Source: Nitrospira sp.
GTDB taxonomy: Bacteria; Nitrospirota; Nitrospiria; Nitrospirales; Nitrospiraceae
Reading direction: 5' to 3'
DNA length: 44,185 nucleotides
Assembly: GCA_024281365.1 (NCBI GenBank)
Contig: JAMXAU010000006.1
Location: 1 to 44,185, forward strand
Shown here: positions 1 through 8,282 of the stretch, piece after piece
How positions within the stretch are numbered: position 1 is the stretch's first letter
How the letters are laid out: every line of letters begins with the position of its first letter
The notes under the pieces: generated by a model
What the model was told of the DNA's origin: nothing
Seen by the model: only the letters and a program-made list of their open reading frames with translations
Databases searched by the model: none
Position numbers and translations under genes: made by a program

Positions 1-1605
1 GTCGATGGTTCGACCTGTATGGGTGGCGATGGCTGCCAATGTGTCGCGAATCACGGCCAGCGACCGGTTGCCCAAGATGTCGATTTTGACGAGCCCCGCG
101 TCTTCGGTCTGATCCTTCTCCCACTGGATGACCGGTAAGCCCTTGACCGTGTATTCAACCGGCACGTAGCGTCGGATTTCGTCCGGTACGATGACGATTC
201 CGCCACAGTGCATGGAGAGATGGCGGAAGTGATTCTGTGCCTTCAACGCTTGAGCCAAGATCTCGGGCCATGGGGCTCTCAATTTCAGTACCCGGGAGAG
301 CCGACCAAGCCACTGCTCATTGGTCGGCGGAGTAGAAAAGCCGAGCAGATCTTTTTGATGCACTACCTGCGAAGACAGCCTGCCGATTTCTTCCGCAGGC
401 ATGCCGTAGACTTTTGCAACTTCACGGATAGCGGCTCGGAAACCGAGACTGTTTTGGTTCGCCACCATCGCGGCTTGGCGCTCGCCGTACTGCTCGAATA
501 CCCATTTCAAAATACCGTCGCGCTCGTCCCAGGGAAAATCGATGTCGATGTCCGGTGGGTCTTTACGGCCTGGATTAAGAAAACGTTCGAAGAAGAGGTT
601 GTGTTTGATCGGATCCACATGGGTGATGTTGAGGCAATAGGAGACGATCGACGCAGCGACCGACCCGCGCCCACAGGTACGGGGTGCCTGACGAACGATT
701 TCCTCCACGACCAGGAAGTAATGCGCAAAACGTTTGTGCCGGATGATCGCCAACTCTTTTTCAATTCGATCGCGAATAGCGTGGGTGATAGCTCCGTATC
801 GATCATGCGCGCCGGCATAGGTCATCTCCTTGAGCGTCAGGAAGCCGTCTTCATCGCTCAGTCGGCGAAACGCTGGAAAGATGGTTTCGCCGAAGCGCCA
901 GTCGCTGTAGCAGATTTCGGCAATGCGGAGGGTATTTTCGATGGCTTCCGGCACGTGAGGAAACTGAGAGGCCATGCGCGCCGGGGGCATCAGCCATTGT
1001 GTGGGTGCACAGCAGGCTTCTTCTGGTAGGCGCGACAGCGTCGTATTAAGAGCAATCGTACGCAAGAGGCGATGTGTGGCGAAGTCGTTCGCATGGGCAA
1101 AGTAGACGCGGTTGGTCGCGACAGGTGGGAGATCGACGAGGCGGCTAAAGAGGAGTGTCTCATGCATCGCTGGTCCTGGGATCAACTCGACATAGAGATC
1201 TTGTCGCGATTCCTTCGCCCATGTGGTGAGTGCGGCTTCGTCGTCTGTGATCACAATCAGGCCGTCACGATAACGGGATACTGACTGGAGGAAATTGAAT
1301 GAAAGGGTACAGTGTCGCTCCGATAGGAGGCGACAGAGATTGGCGTAGCCGTTCGGTGTTTTCGCCAACAAGACGGCGTGGTGGTTGTCAGTCGTCAGTT
1401 CAGCGCCGAGAATCGGTCGGAGACCATGCTGCTTGGCTTGCTCAATGAATCGAATCGCTCCGTACAATCCATTTGTGTCTGTTAAGGCTAGGGCGGATGC
1501 CCCTTGCTGCTGTGTCACCGTGCAGAGTTCTTCCAGTGATGAGACCCCGCTCATCGGCGAATAGGTGGAATGGACATGGAGATGGACGAATTGAGCGGCC
1601 GTCAT
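1..1605 (-). CDS. dnaE2: Error-prone DNA polymerase III alpha subunit (DnaE2-like), 3' part cut by window edge
   Basis: C-family replicative-type polymerase, probably the translesion polymerase of an ImuB/DnaE2 mutasome. Reading the minus strand from the ATG at 1605 gives 535 uninterrupted codons to the window edge. The N-terminal PHP domain starts with FVHLHVHSTYSP and contains ALALTDTNGLYG. The palm shows GRGSVAASIVSYCL, then PDIDIDFPWDERD with two catalytic Asp, then EDAGLVKIDILG with the third. The ATG overlaps the stop of the upstream imuB-like gene (ATGA), so the two are probably translationally coupled. A main replicative DnaE is the alternative; the partner gene and the AAMVANQNSLGFRAAIREV block favour the error-prone branch. 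The C-terminal half is outside the window. Confidence 0.85.
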   Translation of the reverse strand, partial: MTAAQFVHLHVHSTYSPMSGVSSLEELCTVTQQQGASALALTDTNGLYGAIRFIEQAKQHGLRPILGAELTTDNHHAVLLAKTPNGYANLCRLLSERHCTLSFNFLQSVSRYRDGLIVITDDEAALTTWAKESRQDLYVELIPGPAMHETLLFSRLVDLPPVATNRVYFAHANDFATHRLLRTIALNTTLSRLPEEACCAPTQWLMPPARMASQFPHVPEAIENTLRIAEICYSDWRFGETIFPAFRRLSDEDGFLTLKEMTYAGAHDRYGAITHAIRDRIEKELAIIRHKRFAHYFLVVEEIVRQAPRTCGRGSVAASIVSYCLNITHVDPIKHNLFFERFLNPGRKDPPDIDIDFPWDERDGILKWVFEQYGERQAAMVANQNSLGFRAAIREVAKVYGMPAEEIGRLSSQVVHQKDLLGFSTPPTNEQWLGRLSRVLKLRAPWPEILAQALKAQNHFRHLSMHCGGIVIVPDEIRRYVPVEYTVKGLPVIQWEKDQTEDAGLVKIDILGNRSLAVIRDTLAAIATHTGRTID

Positions 1606-2783
1606 CGTAATGTCCGTCCCCAGGCCAAAGCCTGCTCACCGAACTTTGCACGAATCTGATCCAGGGCAAGCGAGAGCCGGTGTGCACGTGGAAGCACGGC
1701 GGATGCTGACTCGTCGAAGAGCAGCAGTTGCTGAATCGGCGGTTCGAGTCGAGTGGCTTGAAGTGTCAGCCGCATGAGCCGCACCCGACGACGGAAACAG
1801 CGGTAGAACAGATCCGTCAACGCCGGCTGGAGATCGACTTCCCAGTACGTGCCCTGAGGCAAGATCTGTTGGGCTGTCTGCTCAACATGATCGCTGTGTC
1901 GAACAGTCAGTATGATAAGCCGGCACACACGCTGTTGTTGCCGAAGCGTGGTGCAAATCTGCTCCAATAATCGGTACAGCCTTCCCAGCATGAGGCGATC
2001 ATCCACTTCGTCTGGATCGAGATACGCGGATCGTTCGATGACTGGCTGGGTGATCAGCGGGTGGACCGGAGATGAATCGATGCCTAAGGCCCATTCATGC
2101 AACAAATTGGCCGGATCGCCCAAAGCGGCATGCAGATGAGGAAATGAGACGGACGCGATTGCGCCAAGTGTACGCAGGTTCAGGTCTTCCAATCGCTGTG
2201 AGAGTCGAGAGATATAGGACCGGTGAAGGCCGGGAAGGAAGAGAGTCGGTAACGGCGCGAGGAATGAGGCTTCAGCTCCTGGAGGGATTGATAAGACTTG
2301 GGGTGGTTTCGCCAGCGTGGTGGCTGCGAGTTGTGAGACCAACTTATTGCCGGCCAATCCGATCAGGCTGGGCCATCCCTGTTGATCGTTCAGCTCGCGA
2401 CTGATGCGGGTTGCGGTATCGATCGGAGGGCCGAAGAGTCTGGTGGTACCGGTGAGGTCCAGGAAGAGTGAGCCTGGCCTGATGGATTCCCATGTTGGTG
2501 CAACGCCTGAGATTCGATGCTGGAGCTCACGATGGGCCGCATGCAGACGTGATGAGTCAGGAGGAATCACTCGCAAGCCAGGGCAGATCAGTTGTCCGAT
2601 GTCTAGAGGGATGCCAGGCTGAAGGCCCTCACGAAGCGCTTCGAGAGACAGTTCTCGAATCAAGGCATGAGGTGTATGGGTTGGTGCGACAGCGACCGGT
2701 CTATTCCGCAGTGCGCTATCAGCAGACCGGGCCACCGCGATCTGAAAAGAAGGAATATGAAGACAGATGATGTGGCGATCCAT
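1602..2783 (-). CDS. imuB: ImuB-like Y-family DNA polymerase homologue
   Basis: 393-residue DinB/UmuC superfamily protein. In ImuB-type mutasomes the protein is a catalytically dead adaptor that links the error-prone DnaE2 to the sliding clamp. The start at 2783 gives MDRHIICLHIPSFQIAVARS, the expected first strand of the fold; longer upstream starts add unrelated sequence. The first catalytic Asp of active Y polymerases is replaced (LHIPSF where Pol IV has a VDMDCFF-like motif), and the SxDE pair is missing before LFLDLTGTTRLFG, both typical of ImuB. A thumb/little-finger-like region follows with a helix-hairpin-helix-like LPGLHRSYISRLSQRLEDLN. The stop overlaps the dnaE start. No imuA/recA-like gene lies directly upstream; the next gene is rpsF on the other strand. 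Confidence 0.82.
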   Translation of the reverse strand: MDRHIICLHIPSFQIAVARSADSALRNRPVAVAPTHTPHALIRELSLEALREGLQPGIPLDIGQLICPGLRVIPPDSSRLHAAHRELQHRISGVAPTWESIRPGSLFLDLTGTTRLFGPPIDTATRISRELNDQQGWPSLIGLAGNKLVSQLAATTLAKPPQVLSIPPGAEASFLAPLPTLFLPGLHRSYISRLSQRLEDLNLRTLGAIASVSFPHLHAALGDPANLLHEWALGIDSSPVHPLITQPVIERSAYLDPDEVDDRLMLGRLYRLLEQICTTLRQQQRVCRLIILTVRHSDHVEQTAQQILPQGTYWEVDLQPALTDLFYRCFRRRVRLMRLTLQATRLEPPIQQLLLFDESASAVLPRAHRLSLALDQIRAKFGEQALAWGRTLR

Positions 2784-2797
2784 GATAAGTCTGTATG

Positions 2798-2812
2798 GTA
2801 ACCAATGGTTAC
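2798..2812. promoter_or_regulatory. Palindromic operator candidate upstream of imuB-dnaE
   Basis: GTAACC-AAT-GGTTAC, a perfect 6-bp inverted repeat around 3 nt, lies 15 nt upstream of the imuB start. Further symmetry is seen outside it (CTGTA at 2791-2795, TACAG at 2810-2814). imuB/dnaE2 cassettes are normally controlled by LexA, but this does not match the E. coli, Bacillus or alphaproteobacterial LexA boxes. Assigning it to an SOS repressor is therefore only an inference from context. Confidence 0.4.
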
Positions 2813-2932
2813 AGTTCGAGACTCTTCTGTCAATGCGGAGAAGCTTGTATGAAAACGGCAATCAGATTGTGTGATCACGTCCCTGCTCTCATTCGAGGGT
2901 TCCTCGATGGAGGAGATGGGGCCTGCGATTCG

Positions 2933-2962
2933 TTGACAGTGTAAGAATGCCTATGGTACCGT
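2933..2962 (+). promoter_or_regulatory. Sigma-70-type promoter for rpsF operon
   Basis: TTGACA (2933-2938), an 18-nt spacer, and TACCGT (2957-2962) preceded by TGG, an extended -10. It lies about 80 nt upstream of rpsF, and the same arrangement (TTGACA, 18 nt, TGN plus -10) appears before the oxidoreductase operon at 18663. The -35 is perfect and the -10 is weak. Confidence 0.5.
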
Positions 2963-2974
2963 CCTCCGTTCATT

Positions 2975-3017
2975 GTGCCAAATAGGCACCCTACACCTCG
3001 CTCCCGACTGGCTCGGG
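2975..3017 (+). promoter_or_regulatory. Structured 5' leader of the rpsF operon
   Basis: Two short hairpins lie between the promoter and the rpsF ribosome binding site (AGGAGG at about 3031): GTGCC-AAATA-GGCAC (2975-2989) and CCCGA-CTGGC-TCGGG (3003-3017). Leaders of rpsF-rpsR operons in many bacteria bind the S6:S18 complex for feedback control. The position fits, but the consensus motif was not verified here. Confidence 0.35.
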
Positions 3018-3042
3018 GGCCTTTGTCCAGGAGGATTGCTGC

Positions 3043-3390
3043 ATGGAGCTCTACGAGTCTCTGTTTATTATTCGTCCGTCCCTGTCCGATGAGGACACCA
3101 AAACGCTCATCGACAAGATGAAAGCGGTCGCCGATAAGACCGGCGCGCAATTCATCAAAGCCGAAAATTTAGGGAAGAAAAAACTCGCCTACGAAGTGCG
3201 TCGTGAGCGAAAGGGCACCTACGGCTATTTCTATTTCAAGGCGCCGAACAACACCGTCGGTGAGCTGGAACGGGCCTATCGTTTGGAAGACGATATCATC
3301 AAGTTTCTGACGGTTCATCACGAGAAGCCGCTCGTGGAGCGGCGTCCGGTGGAAGCTGCATCGCAGGAGTCAGACGGTGGCCGGATTTAA
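3043..3390 (+). CDS. rpsF: 30S ribosomal protein S6
   Basis: 115 residues, the usual bS6 length. It opens with MELYESLFIIRPSLSDED, continues with a conserved KKLAYEVRRERKGTYGYFYF strand pair, and ends with a short acidic tail. S6 sits on the platform of the small subunit as a heterodimer with S18, encoded two genes downstream. ATG start with an AGGAGG site about 7 nt upstream. First gene of an rpsF-ssb-rpsR operon; its last 14 nt overlap ssb. Confidence 0.97.
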   Translation: MELYESLFIIRPSLSDEDTKTLIDKMKAVADKTGAQFIKAENLGKKKLAYEVRRERKGTYGYFYFKAPNNTVGELERAYRLEDDIIKFLTVHHEKPLVERRPVEAASQESDGGRI

Positions 3391-3775
3391 TAAAGTCATC
3401 TTAATGGGAAACCTCACTCGGAATCCCGAGCTCCGCTATACGCCGAGCGGGACGCCGGTGGCTAGTTTTGGTTTGGCGGTCAGTCGCCGGTTTAAGCAAG
3501 GCGACGATTTGAAGGAAGAAGTGTGTTTTGTCGATATTGTGGTTTTTGGTAAACAAGCCGAACATTGCGGGCAATATCTCAGCAAGGGGAACGGCGTGAT
3601 TGTTGAGGGTCGGTTGCAGCAGCGGCGATGGGAAACCGAGGATGGGCAAAAGCGCAGTAAGCACGAAGTAGTCGCCCAGACCGTGACGTTTATGCCCAAG
3701 CGCCAGGATGGTGGCGCAGGCGCCGAACCTCCGATGCACGATGACCCAGGCTATGAGACAGGCGATGAAGGTTAA
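3377..3775 (+). CDS. ssb: Single-stranded DNA-binding protein
   Basis: 132-residue SSB with one OB fold: MAGFNKVILMGNLTRNPELR, then SGTPVASFGLAVSRRF, a VDIVVFGKQAEHCGQYLSKG core strand and GVIVEGRLQQRRWE. It coats single-stranded DNA during replication and repair. The start is GTG at 3377, inside the end of rpsF, suggesting translational coupling. The C-terminal tail is short and acidic (YETGDEG) and does not end in the classical DDDIPF, so the usual partner-binding tip is altered. The rpsF-ssb-rpsR order is standard. Confidence 0.95.
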   Translation: MAGFNKVILMGNLTRNPELRYTPSGTPVASFGLAVSRRFKQGDDLKEEVCFVDIVVFGKQAEHCGQYLSKGNGVIVEGRLQQRRWETEDGQKRSKHEVVAQTVTFMPKRQDGGAGAEPPMHDDPGYETGDEG

Positions 3776-3799
3776 TGGCAGGAGTATGAGGAGGCAGTG

Positions 3800-4057
3800 A
3801 TGGATCGAAGCGAAAATGAACGTGGCGGTGGTGGGGGAGGACGGCTGTTCCAGCGGAGACGTCCCTGCCGATTTTGTCTGGACAAAGCACCGATTGATTT
3901 TAAGGACGCCGGACTTCTTCGAAACTTTTTAACGGAGCGAGGGCGTATCGTTCCACGTCGGATTTCCGGCAACTGCATGCGGCATCAACGTGAACTGACG
4001 GTAGCCGTCAAGCGGGCTCGGCATATCGCCATCATCAGCTTCGCCGAGGAGCGATAG
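3800..4057 (+). CDS. rpsR: 30S ribosomal protein S18
   Basis: 85 residues, typical for bS18. A basic glycine-rich N-terminus is followed by [37 protein letters not shown] and [19 protein letters not shown]. Cysteines C..C and a later C resemble the zinc-type S18. The ATG at 3800 is preferred over the adjoining GTG at 3797 because GAGGAGG (3788-3794) is then correctly spaced. Confidence 0.97.
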   Translation: MDRSENERGGGGGGRLFQRRRPCRFCLDKAPIDFKDAGLLRNFLTERGRIVPRRISGNCMRHQRELTVAVKRARHIAIISFAEER

Positions 4058-4119
4058 CGAACGTGATCGGTGAGGTCGGTGCCTCGAAATGGGGCGGTGG
4101 GATATCGTCGAGGGAACGT

Positions 4120-4713
4120 ATGGGTATCTTAACGCCGAAAATCGCGGACATCACGGACGAGGGCCTTTCGCTGTCCGGAGATCTGACGGGCGACGAGCTG
4201 GGACTGACGGACGCGGATGTGTCCATTCGCGGAACGATGTCGATCGGATTGGAGCTTCGGACGATCGAGCGGACGATCTATGTGACCGGTGTGGTGGAAG
4301 GAACCGCAGGTCGGCAATGTGTCCGCTGCCTGAAAGATTTTGACGAGCCGGTGGCGTTTTCTTTACGCGTTGTCTACGAGCGGGAGGTCAAATCCACAGG
4401 GCCTACCGGAAAACGGGACGGAGTGCGGAAGAAAAAAACGGCGACACCTCCTGCAGTTGAGGAGGAAGAGCAGAACGACGATATCTATTACTTTACGGGT
4501 GATCATCTGGATCTGGCGCCGATGTTACGGGAGCAGGTGATCCTGGCATCCCCGATGCACCCGTTGTGTACCAACGACTGTCTTGGTCTCTGTGCCCGCT
4601 GTGGGCACGATTTGAATGTAGGGCCCTGTCGTTGCGGTGACGTACCGGTGGGAGGCCCATTTGATGTGCTGCGCACGATGAAAGAAAAGCTGAGAGACGT
4701 CGGACGGCGCTGA
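4120..4713 (+). CDS. yceD: DUF177 / YceD family protein
   Basis: 197 residues from the ATG at 4120, preceded by GAGGGA. A GTG at 4063 in the same frame would add 19 residues, but the family usually begins close to the KIADITDEGLSLSGDL strand. DUF177 (YceD) proteins act in large-subunit rRNA/ribosome metabolism and almost always sit directly before rpmF, as here. Conserved cysteines CVRCLKDF, then near the C-terminus HPLCTNDCLGLCARCGHDLN and CRCG suggest a zinc site. The lysine-rich insert KKKTATPP with the acidic run EEEEQNDD in the middle is probably a flexible linker. Confidence 0.85.
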   Translation: MGILTPKIADITDEGLSLSGDLTGDELGLTDADVSIRGTMSIGLELRTIERTIYVTGVVEGTAGRQCVRCLKDFDEPVAFSLRVVYEREVKSTGPTGKRDGVRKKKTATPPAVEEEEQNDDIYYFTGDHLDLAPMLREQVILASPMHPLCTNDCLGLCARCGHDLNVGPCRCGDVPVGGPFDVLRTMKEKLRDVGRR

Positions 4714-4748
4714 ATCGCGGTCCGAATCGAGGGGAAGAAGGAGTCACC

Positions 4749-4934
4749 ATGCCGAATCCAAAACATAAACATTCACGGGCAAGACGTGATAAGCGTCGTA
4801 CCCAAAAACTGCGAATGACCCCCCCGGGGATGGCTGTGTGCCCACAGTGCCATGAGTTGAAGCTTCCGCATTACACCTGTTTGAATTGCGGGACCTATAA
4901 GGGCAAAGCCGTCATTCAAGTCGAAGAAGCCTAA
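4749..4934 (+). CDS. rpmF: 50S ribosomal protein L32
   Basis: 61 residues. The basic start MPNPKHKHSRARRDKRRTQK is followed by a zinc ribbon: CPQCHELKLPHYTCLNC (C-x2-C...C-x2-C), the Cys-containing type of bL32. A GAAGGAG site precedes the ATG. It stands between yceD and plsX, the conserved bacterial order linking ribosome and fatty-acid genes. The following 208 nt contain no recognisable gene. Confidence 0.97.
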   Translation: MPNPKHKHSRARRDKRRTQKLRMTPPGMAVCPQCHELKLPHYTCLNCGTYKGKAVIQVEEA

Positions 4935-5142
4935 GCCGACTGTCAATCGATGGTTGACGCCCCACAGCGGCAGCTGTTCAGGCCTCTCTTCGTATCTGAT
5001 GGTGCAGCGTTTCAAGCTGTGTCCGACGTTATACGTGGAGGGCCGTCACATGTTTAAGCTGGTCTGTGGCGAGAAGGGTTCAGTGCGTCAGATCTGATCC
5101 CAGGGGGCGACACGTGGTTAGCCTGTCTTTCCAACACCATCC

Positions 5143-6180
5143 GTGAGTACAGCAAGCCGCACGAAGATCGCGCTCGACGCCGTGGGGGGGGATCATGGCC
5201 CGGCACCTTGTGTGGAGGGTGCGCTCCAGGCTGTGAAGGAGTGTGACGTCGAGGTTATTCTTGTCGGCGACGAAGCCATCCTGAAACAAGAGTGCGAACG
5301 TCAATCCGGTCATGACCCTCGCCTGTCTATCAAGCACGCGTCTCAGGTCGTTGAGATGCATGAGTCGCCTGCTGCCGTGGCTCGAAAGAAGCGGGACTCG
5401 TCGATTTGGGTTGCGACGGAGCTAGTCAAGAGCGGCGAAGCCGGAGCAGTAGTAAGCCCTGGGAACACAGGGGCGAGCATGGTGGCCTCGTTCTTCGTGT
5501 TAGGGCTGATCAAGGGGGTTGAACGACCGGCGATTGCCACGAGTCTTCCGACATTGACCGGCGAGGCGATTATGCTCGATGTCGGAGCCAATGTGGACTG
5601 CACCGCCAACCATCTCGAGCAATTTGCCTTGATGGGGAACGAATATGGCAAGCATCTGCTCGGCAAGCCGAATCCTCGTGTGGGGCTGCTGAGTATTGGT
5701 GAAGAGGACAGTAAGGGGAATGAGGTCACGAAGGAAGCATTTAAGCTGCTCAAGGCAAGCTCGATGAATTTCGTGGGGAATGTCGAAGGGCGCGATGTCT
5801 ATAGCGGGATCGCAGACATTGTCGTCTGCGATGGGTTTATCGGGAATGTCGCGTTGAAGATTTCCGAAGGGGTCGCCGAGATGATCAAGCGGCTGCTCCT
5901 GAAGGAAATCTCAGGACACTTCCTGGGTCGGCTCGCGTATCCCCTGATCGCCGGCCCGCTGGCCAATCTCAAACGAAAAATAGACTATGCTGAATTCGGC
6001 GGAGCTCCCCTGCTGGGAGTCAATGGGGTGACGATGATCTGTCATGGTCGGTCGTCGGCGAAAGCCATCAAAAATGCGATCCGGCGAGCCAAGGGGATGG
6101 CCGAGGGCGGCGTGCGAGAGCTCATTCAGCGGGACATCGAGGAAAGTCATTCCCATTCGGCGATGGGATCAGAGCAATGA
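5143..6180 (+). CDS. plsX: Phosphate acyltransferase PlsX
   Basis: 345 residues. It converts acyl-ACP to acyl-phosphate for phospholipid synthesis. Motifs: KIALDAVGGDHGPAPCVEGA at the N-terminus, SPGNTGASMVASFFVLG, ANVDCTANHLEQFALMG, GLLSIGEEDSKGNEVTKEA, and VCDGFIGNVALKISEGVAE. The start is GTG at 5143; an in-frame TAG lies 8 codons upstream and no ATG comes before the conserved region. There is no clear Shine-Dalgarno sequence, which is odd for this operon. The stop overlaps the fabH start (ATGA). Confidence 0.95.
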   Translation: MSTASRTKIALDAVGGDHGPAPCVEGALQAVKECDVEVILVGDEAILKQECERQSGHDPRLSIKHASQVVEMHESPAAVARKKRDSSIWVATELVKSGEAGAVVSPGNTGASMVASFFVLGLIKGVERPAIATSLPTLTGEAIMLDVGANVDCTANHLEQFALMGNEYGKHLLGKPNPRVGLLSIGEEDSKGNEVTKEAFKLLKASSMNFVGNVEGRDVYSGIADIVVCDGFIGNVALKISEGVAEMIKRLLLKEISGHFLGRLAYPLIAGPLANLKRKIDYAEFGGAPLLGVNGVTMICHGRSSAKAIKNAIRRAKGMAEGGVRELIQRDIEESHSHSAMGSEQ

Positions 6181-7151
6181 AGGCCTGCATTTCTGGAACT
6201 GGCTCGTATGCGCCGGCCAAGATTTTGACGAATGCGGATCTTGAGCAGATGGTTGCCACGTCCGACGAATGGATTCGTGAGCGGACCGGCATCCGTGAGC
6301 GACGTCTTGCAGCGACGGGAGAGGCCTGTTCTGACCTTGCCGTCCAGGCCGGGAAGCGGGCTCTGGCGTCGGCAGGACTGATGGCAGCCGATCTCGACAT
6401 GATTTTGGTGGCCACGTGTACGGGGGATTACCCGCTTCCGGCCACGGCATGTCTCGTCCAGCATCAACTCGGGGCGACGAAGGCAGCGGCGTGCGATCTT
6501 TCGGCTGCGTGCTGCGGGTTTGTCTATGCGCTCTCTATTGCGGATGCCTATGTGAAAAGTGGGATGCGGCACGTTCTGGTGATCGGGGCTGAAGTCATGT
6601 CCGCGATCACGGACTGGACTGACCGTAACACCTGTGTGTTGTTCGGCGATGGAGCCGGGGCGGTTGTCGTCAGCGCGAGTGATGGGGAGCGAGGAATCCT
6701 CTCCACACAGCTTCGGTCTGACGGCACACTGTGCGAGCTGATCATGGTGCCGGGCGGTGGTTCACGTATGCCTCTTTCTGAAAAGGTGGTTGAGGAGCGA
6801 CTCCAGTACATCAAGATGAAAGGGAACGAAACGTTCAAAGTTGCAGTCCGAACGCTGGAAGAGATTGCTCGGACGACGTTGTCTGCCAATAATCTTCGAG
6901 TGGAGGATGTCGATCTCTATGTGCCGCATCAGGCCAATATACGAATTCTCAAGGCGGTGATCGAACGGTTGGGCCTTCCGGTCGAGAAGGTGCTCCTGAA
7001 CGTGAATCGATATGGAAATACGTCGGCAGCTTCCATCCCCATTGCGCTGGATGAAGCGGTTCGTGAGGGGCGTGTGAAGGCCGGTTCATTGGTGATGCTG
7101 GGTGCCTTTGGCGCAGGCCTCACGTGGGCGTCAGCCGTGATCCGGTGGTAG
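6177..7151 (+). CDS. fabH: Beta-ketoacyl-ACP synthase III
   Basis: 324 residues. FabH condenses acetyl-CoA with malonyl-ACP to start type II fatty-acid synthesis. The catalytic triad is visible: Cys in ACDLSAACCGFVYAL (about residue 113), His in VPHQANIRI and Asn in NVNRYGNTSAAS. N-terminal SGTGSYAPAKILTN and DEWIRERTGI are typical. It overlaps plsX by four bases and is followed by a 119-nt gap before fabD. Confidence 0.96.
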   Translation: MKACISGTGSYAPAKILTNADLEQMVATSDEWIRERTGIRERRLAATGEACSDLAVQAGKRALASAGLMAADLDMILVATCTGDYPLPATACLVQHQLGATKAAACDLSAACCGFVYALSIADAYVKSGMRHVLVIGAEVMSAITDWTDRNTCVLFGDGAGAVVVSASDGERGILSTQLRSDGTLCELIMVPGGGSRMPLSEKVVEERLQYIKMKGNETFKVAVRTLEEIARTTLSANNLRVEDVDLYVPHQANIRILKAVIERLGLPVEKVLLNVNRYGNTSAASIPIALDEAVREGRVKAGSLVMLGAFGAGLTWASAVIRW

Positions 7152-7270
7152 GTAGGATCTGTCTGGAGTCAAGAGGAGCGTTGAGTTGATTCCTTCTGGA
7201 TGCAAGCGAGCGGTTTGTGAAAACTTTTCCCGTTGACTTTGCAAGGGATTTCTAAGATATCTAACGCCCC

Positions 7271-8206
7271 ATGATGCAAAAAATCGGTGTGGTATTCCCT
7301 GGACAGGGGTCTCAATCGGTCGGGATGGGGAAGGCACTCTATGATGCCCATCCCTTGTTAAAAGCTGTGTACGATGAGGCGTCCTCTGTTCTGGGGTATG
7401 ACGTGGCTGAGTTATGCTTTGCCGGGCCGGCTGAACGGCTTAATCTGACCGAGTTTACTCAACCGGCCTTGCTTGTCAGCAGCATCGCTGCCTGGAGACT
7501 CCTTGAGCCGGCAGGGATCAGGCCCATCGCAGTCGCAGGCCATAGTCTGGGCGAATACTCTGCGTTGGTTGCGGTCGGTGGGGTTGCCTTTCGTGATGCC
7601 GTTGGCTTGGTTCAGAAACGTGGACGGTACATGTCCGAGGCCGTTGCCCCTGGAACCGGCCTTGTGGCGGCTCTTTTAGGATTGACCGCAGAAGTAGTCA
7701 AAGAAGTCTGTCGCGCTGCCTCATCAAGCGGAGTGGTAGCGGCCGCGAATTTCAACTCACCCGGGCAGGTCGTGATTGCCGGTGAGAAGGCGGCGGTGGA
7801 GCGAGCGATCGCGTTGGCGAAGGAGCAAGGCTGTAAAAAAGCTATTCCGTTGCCCGTCAGTGTACCGGTTCATACGCCATTGATGCAGCAAGCCGCTGAT
7901 CGGTTAGCCAAGGATCTCGCTGCTGTCCGATGGTCGGATCTCAGTGCGCCGCTGGTGAATAACGCAGAGGCAAGGGCCATCAGCCGGGCCGGGGAGATCC
8001 AGGCATCGTTGATTCGCCAGTTGCCTTCTTCCGTCTTGTGGGAAGATACGGTGCAGGCGATGGGGAACATGGGCGTAACGACCTTTGTTGAAGTCGGCCC
8101 TGGCACCGTGTTGACCGGTTTGATCAAGCGAATTTTGCCTAGTGCGACGTTATTGAATCTCAACGACCCAAAATCCTTAGATGCGACACTCAAGGCGGTG
8201 AGCTGA
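7271..8206 (+). CDS. fabD: Malonyl-CoA:ACP transacylase
   Basis: 311 residues. It loads malonyl groups onto ACP. N-terminal VFPGQGSQSVGMGKAL, nucleophile Ser in GHSLGEYSALVA, the Arg region VQKRGRYMSEA, and His in PVSVPVHTPLMQ. Start at ATG 7271 or the adjoining ATG 7274; no strong ribosome binding site. A TTGACT at 7233-7238 in the preceding gap might be a -35 element, but no -10 at acceptable spacing was found. Confidence 0.95.
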   Translation: MMQKIGVVFPGQGSQSVGMGKALYDAHPLLKAVYDEASSVLGYDVAELCFAGPAERLNLTEFTQPALLVSSIAAWRLLEPAGIRPIAVAGHSLGEYSALVAVGGVAFRDAVGLVQKRGRYMSEAVAPGTGLVAALLGLTAEVVKEVCRAASSSGVVAAANFNSPGQVVIAGEKAAVERAIALAKEQGCKKAIPLPVSVPVHTPLMQQAADRLAKDLAAVRWSDLSAPLVNNAEARAISRAGEIQASLIRQLPSSVLWEDTVQAMGNMGVTTFVEVGPGTVLTGLIKRILPSATLLNLNDPKSLDATLKAVS

Positions 8207-8282
8207 CAGGAGATCGTCCTGAGGAAAGACCAAGTCACGAACCGTTTTGTCGTCTGTTAACGCCTTATCCGAAAGGTCTGCG

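Noticed and set aside
208-1029. Long plus-strand open frame (273 codons)
   Set aside because: It is antisense to the clearly conserved dnaE frame; no family features.
7233-7263. Promoter before fabD (TTGACT)
   Set aside because: No -10 at 16-18 nt spacing; only mentioned in the fabD entry.
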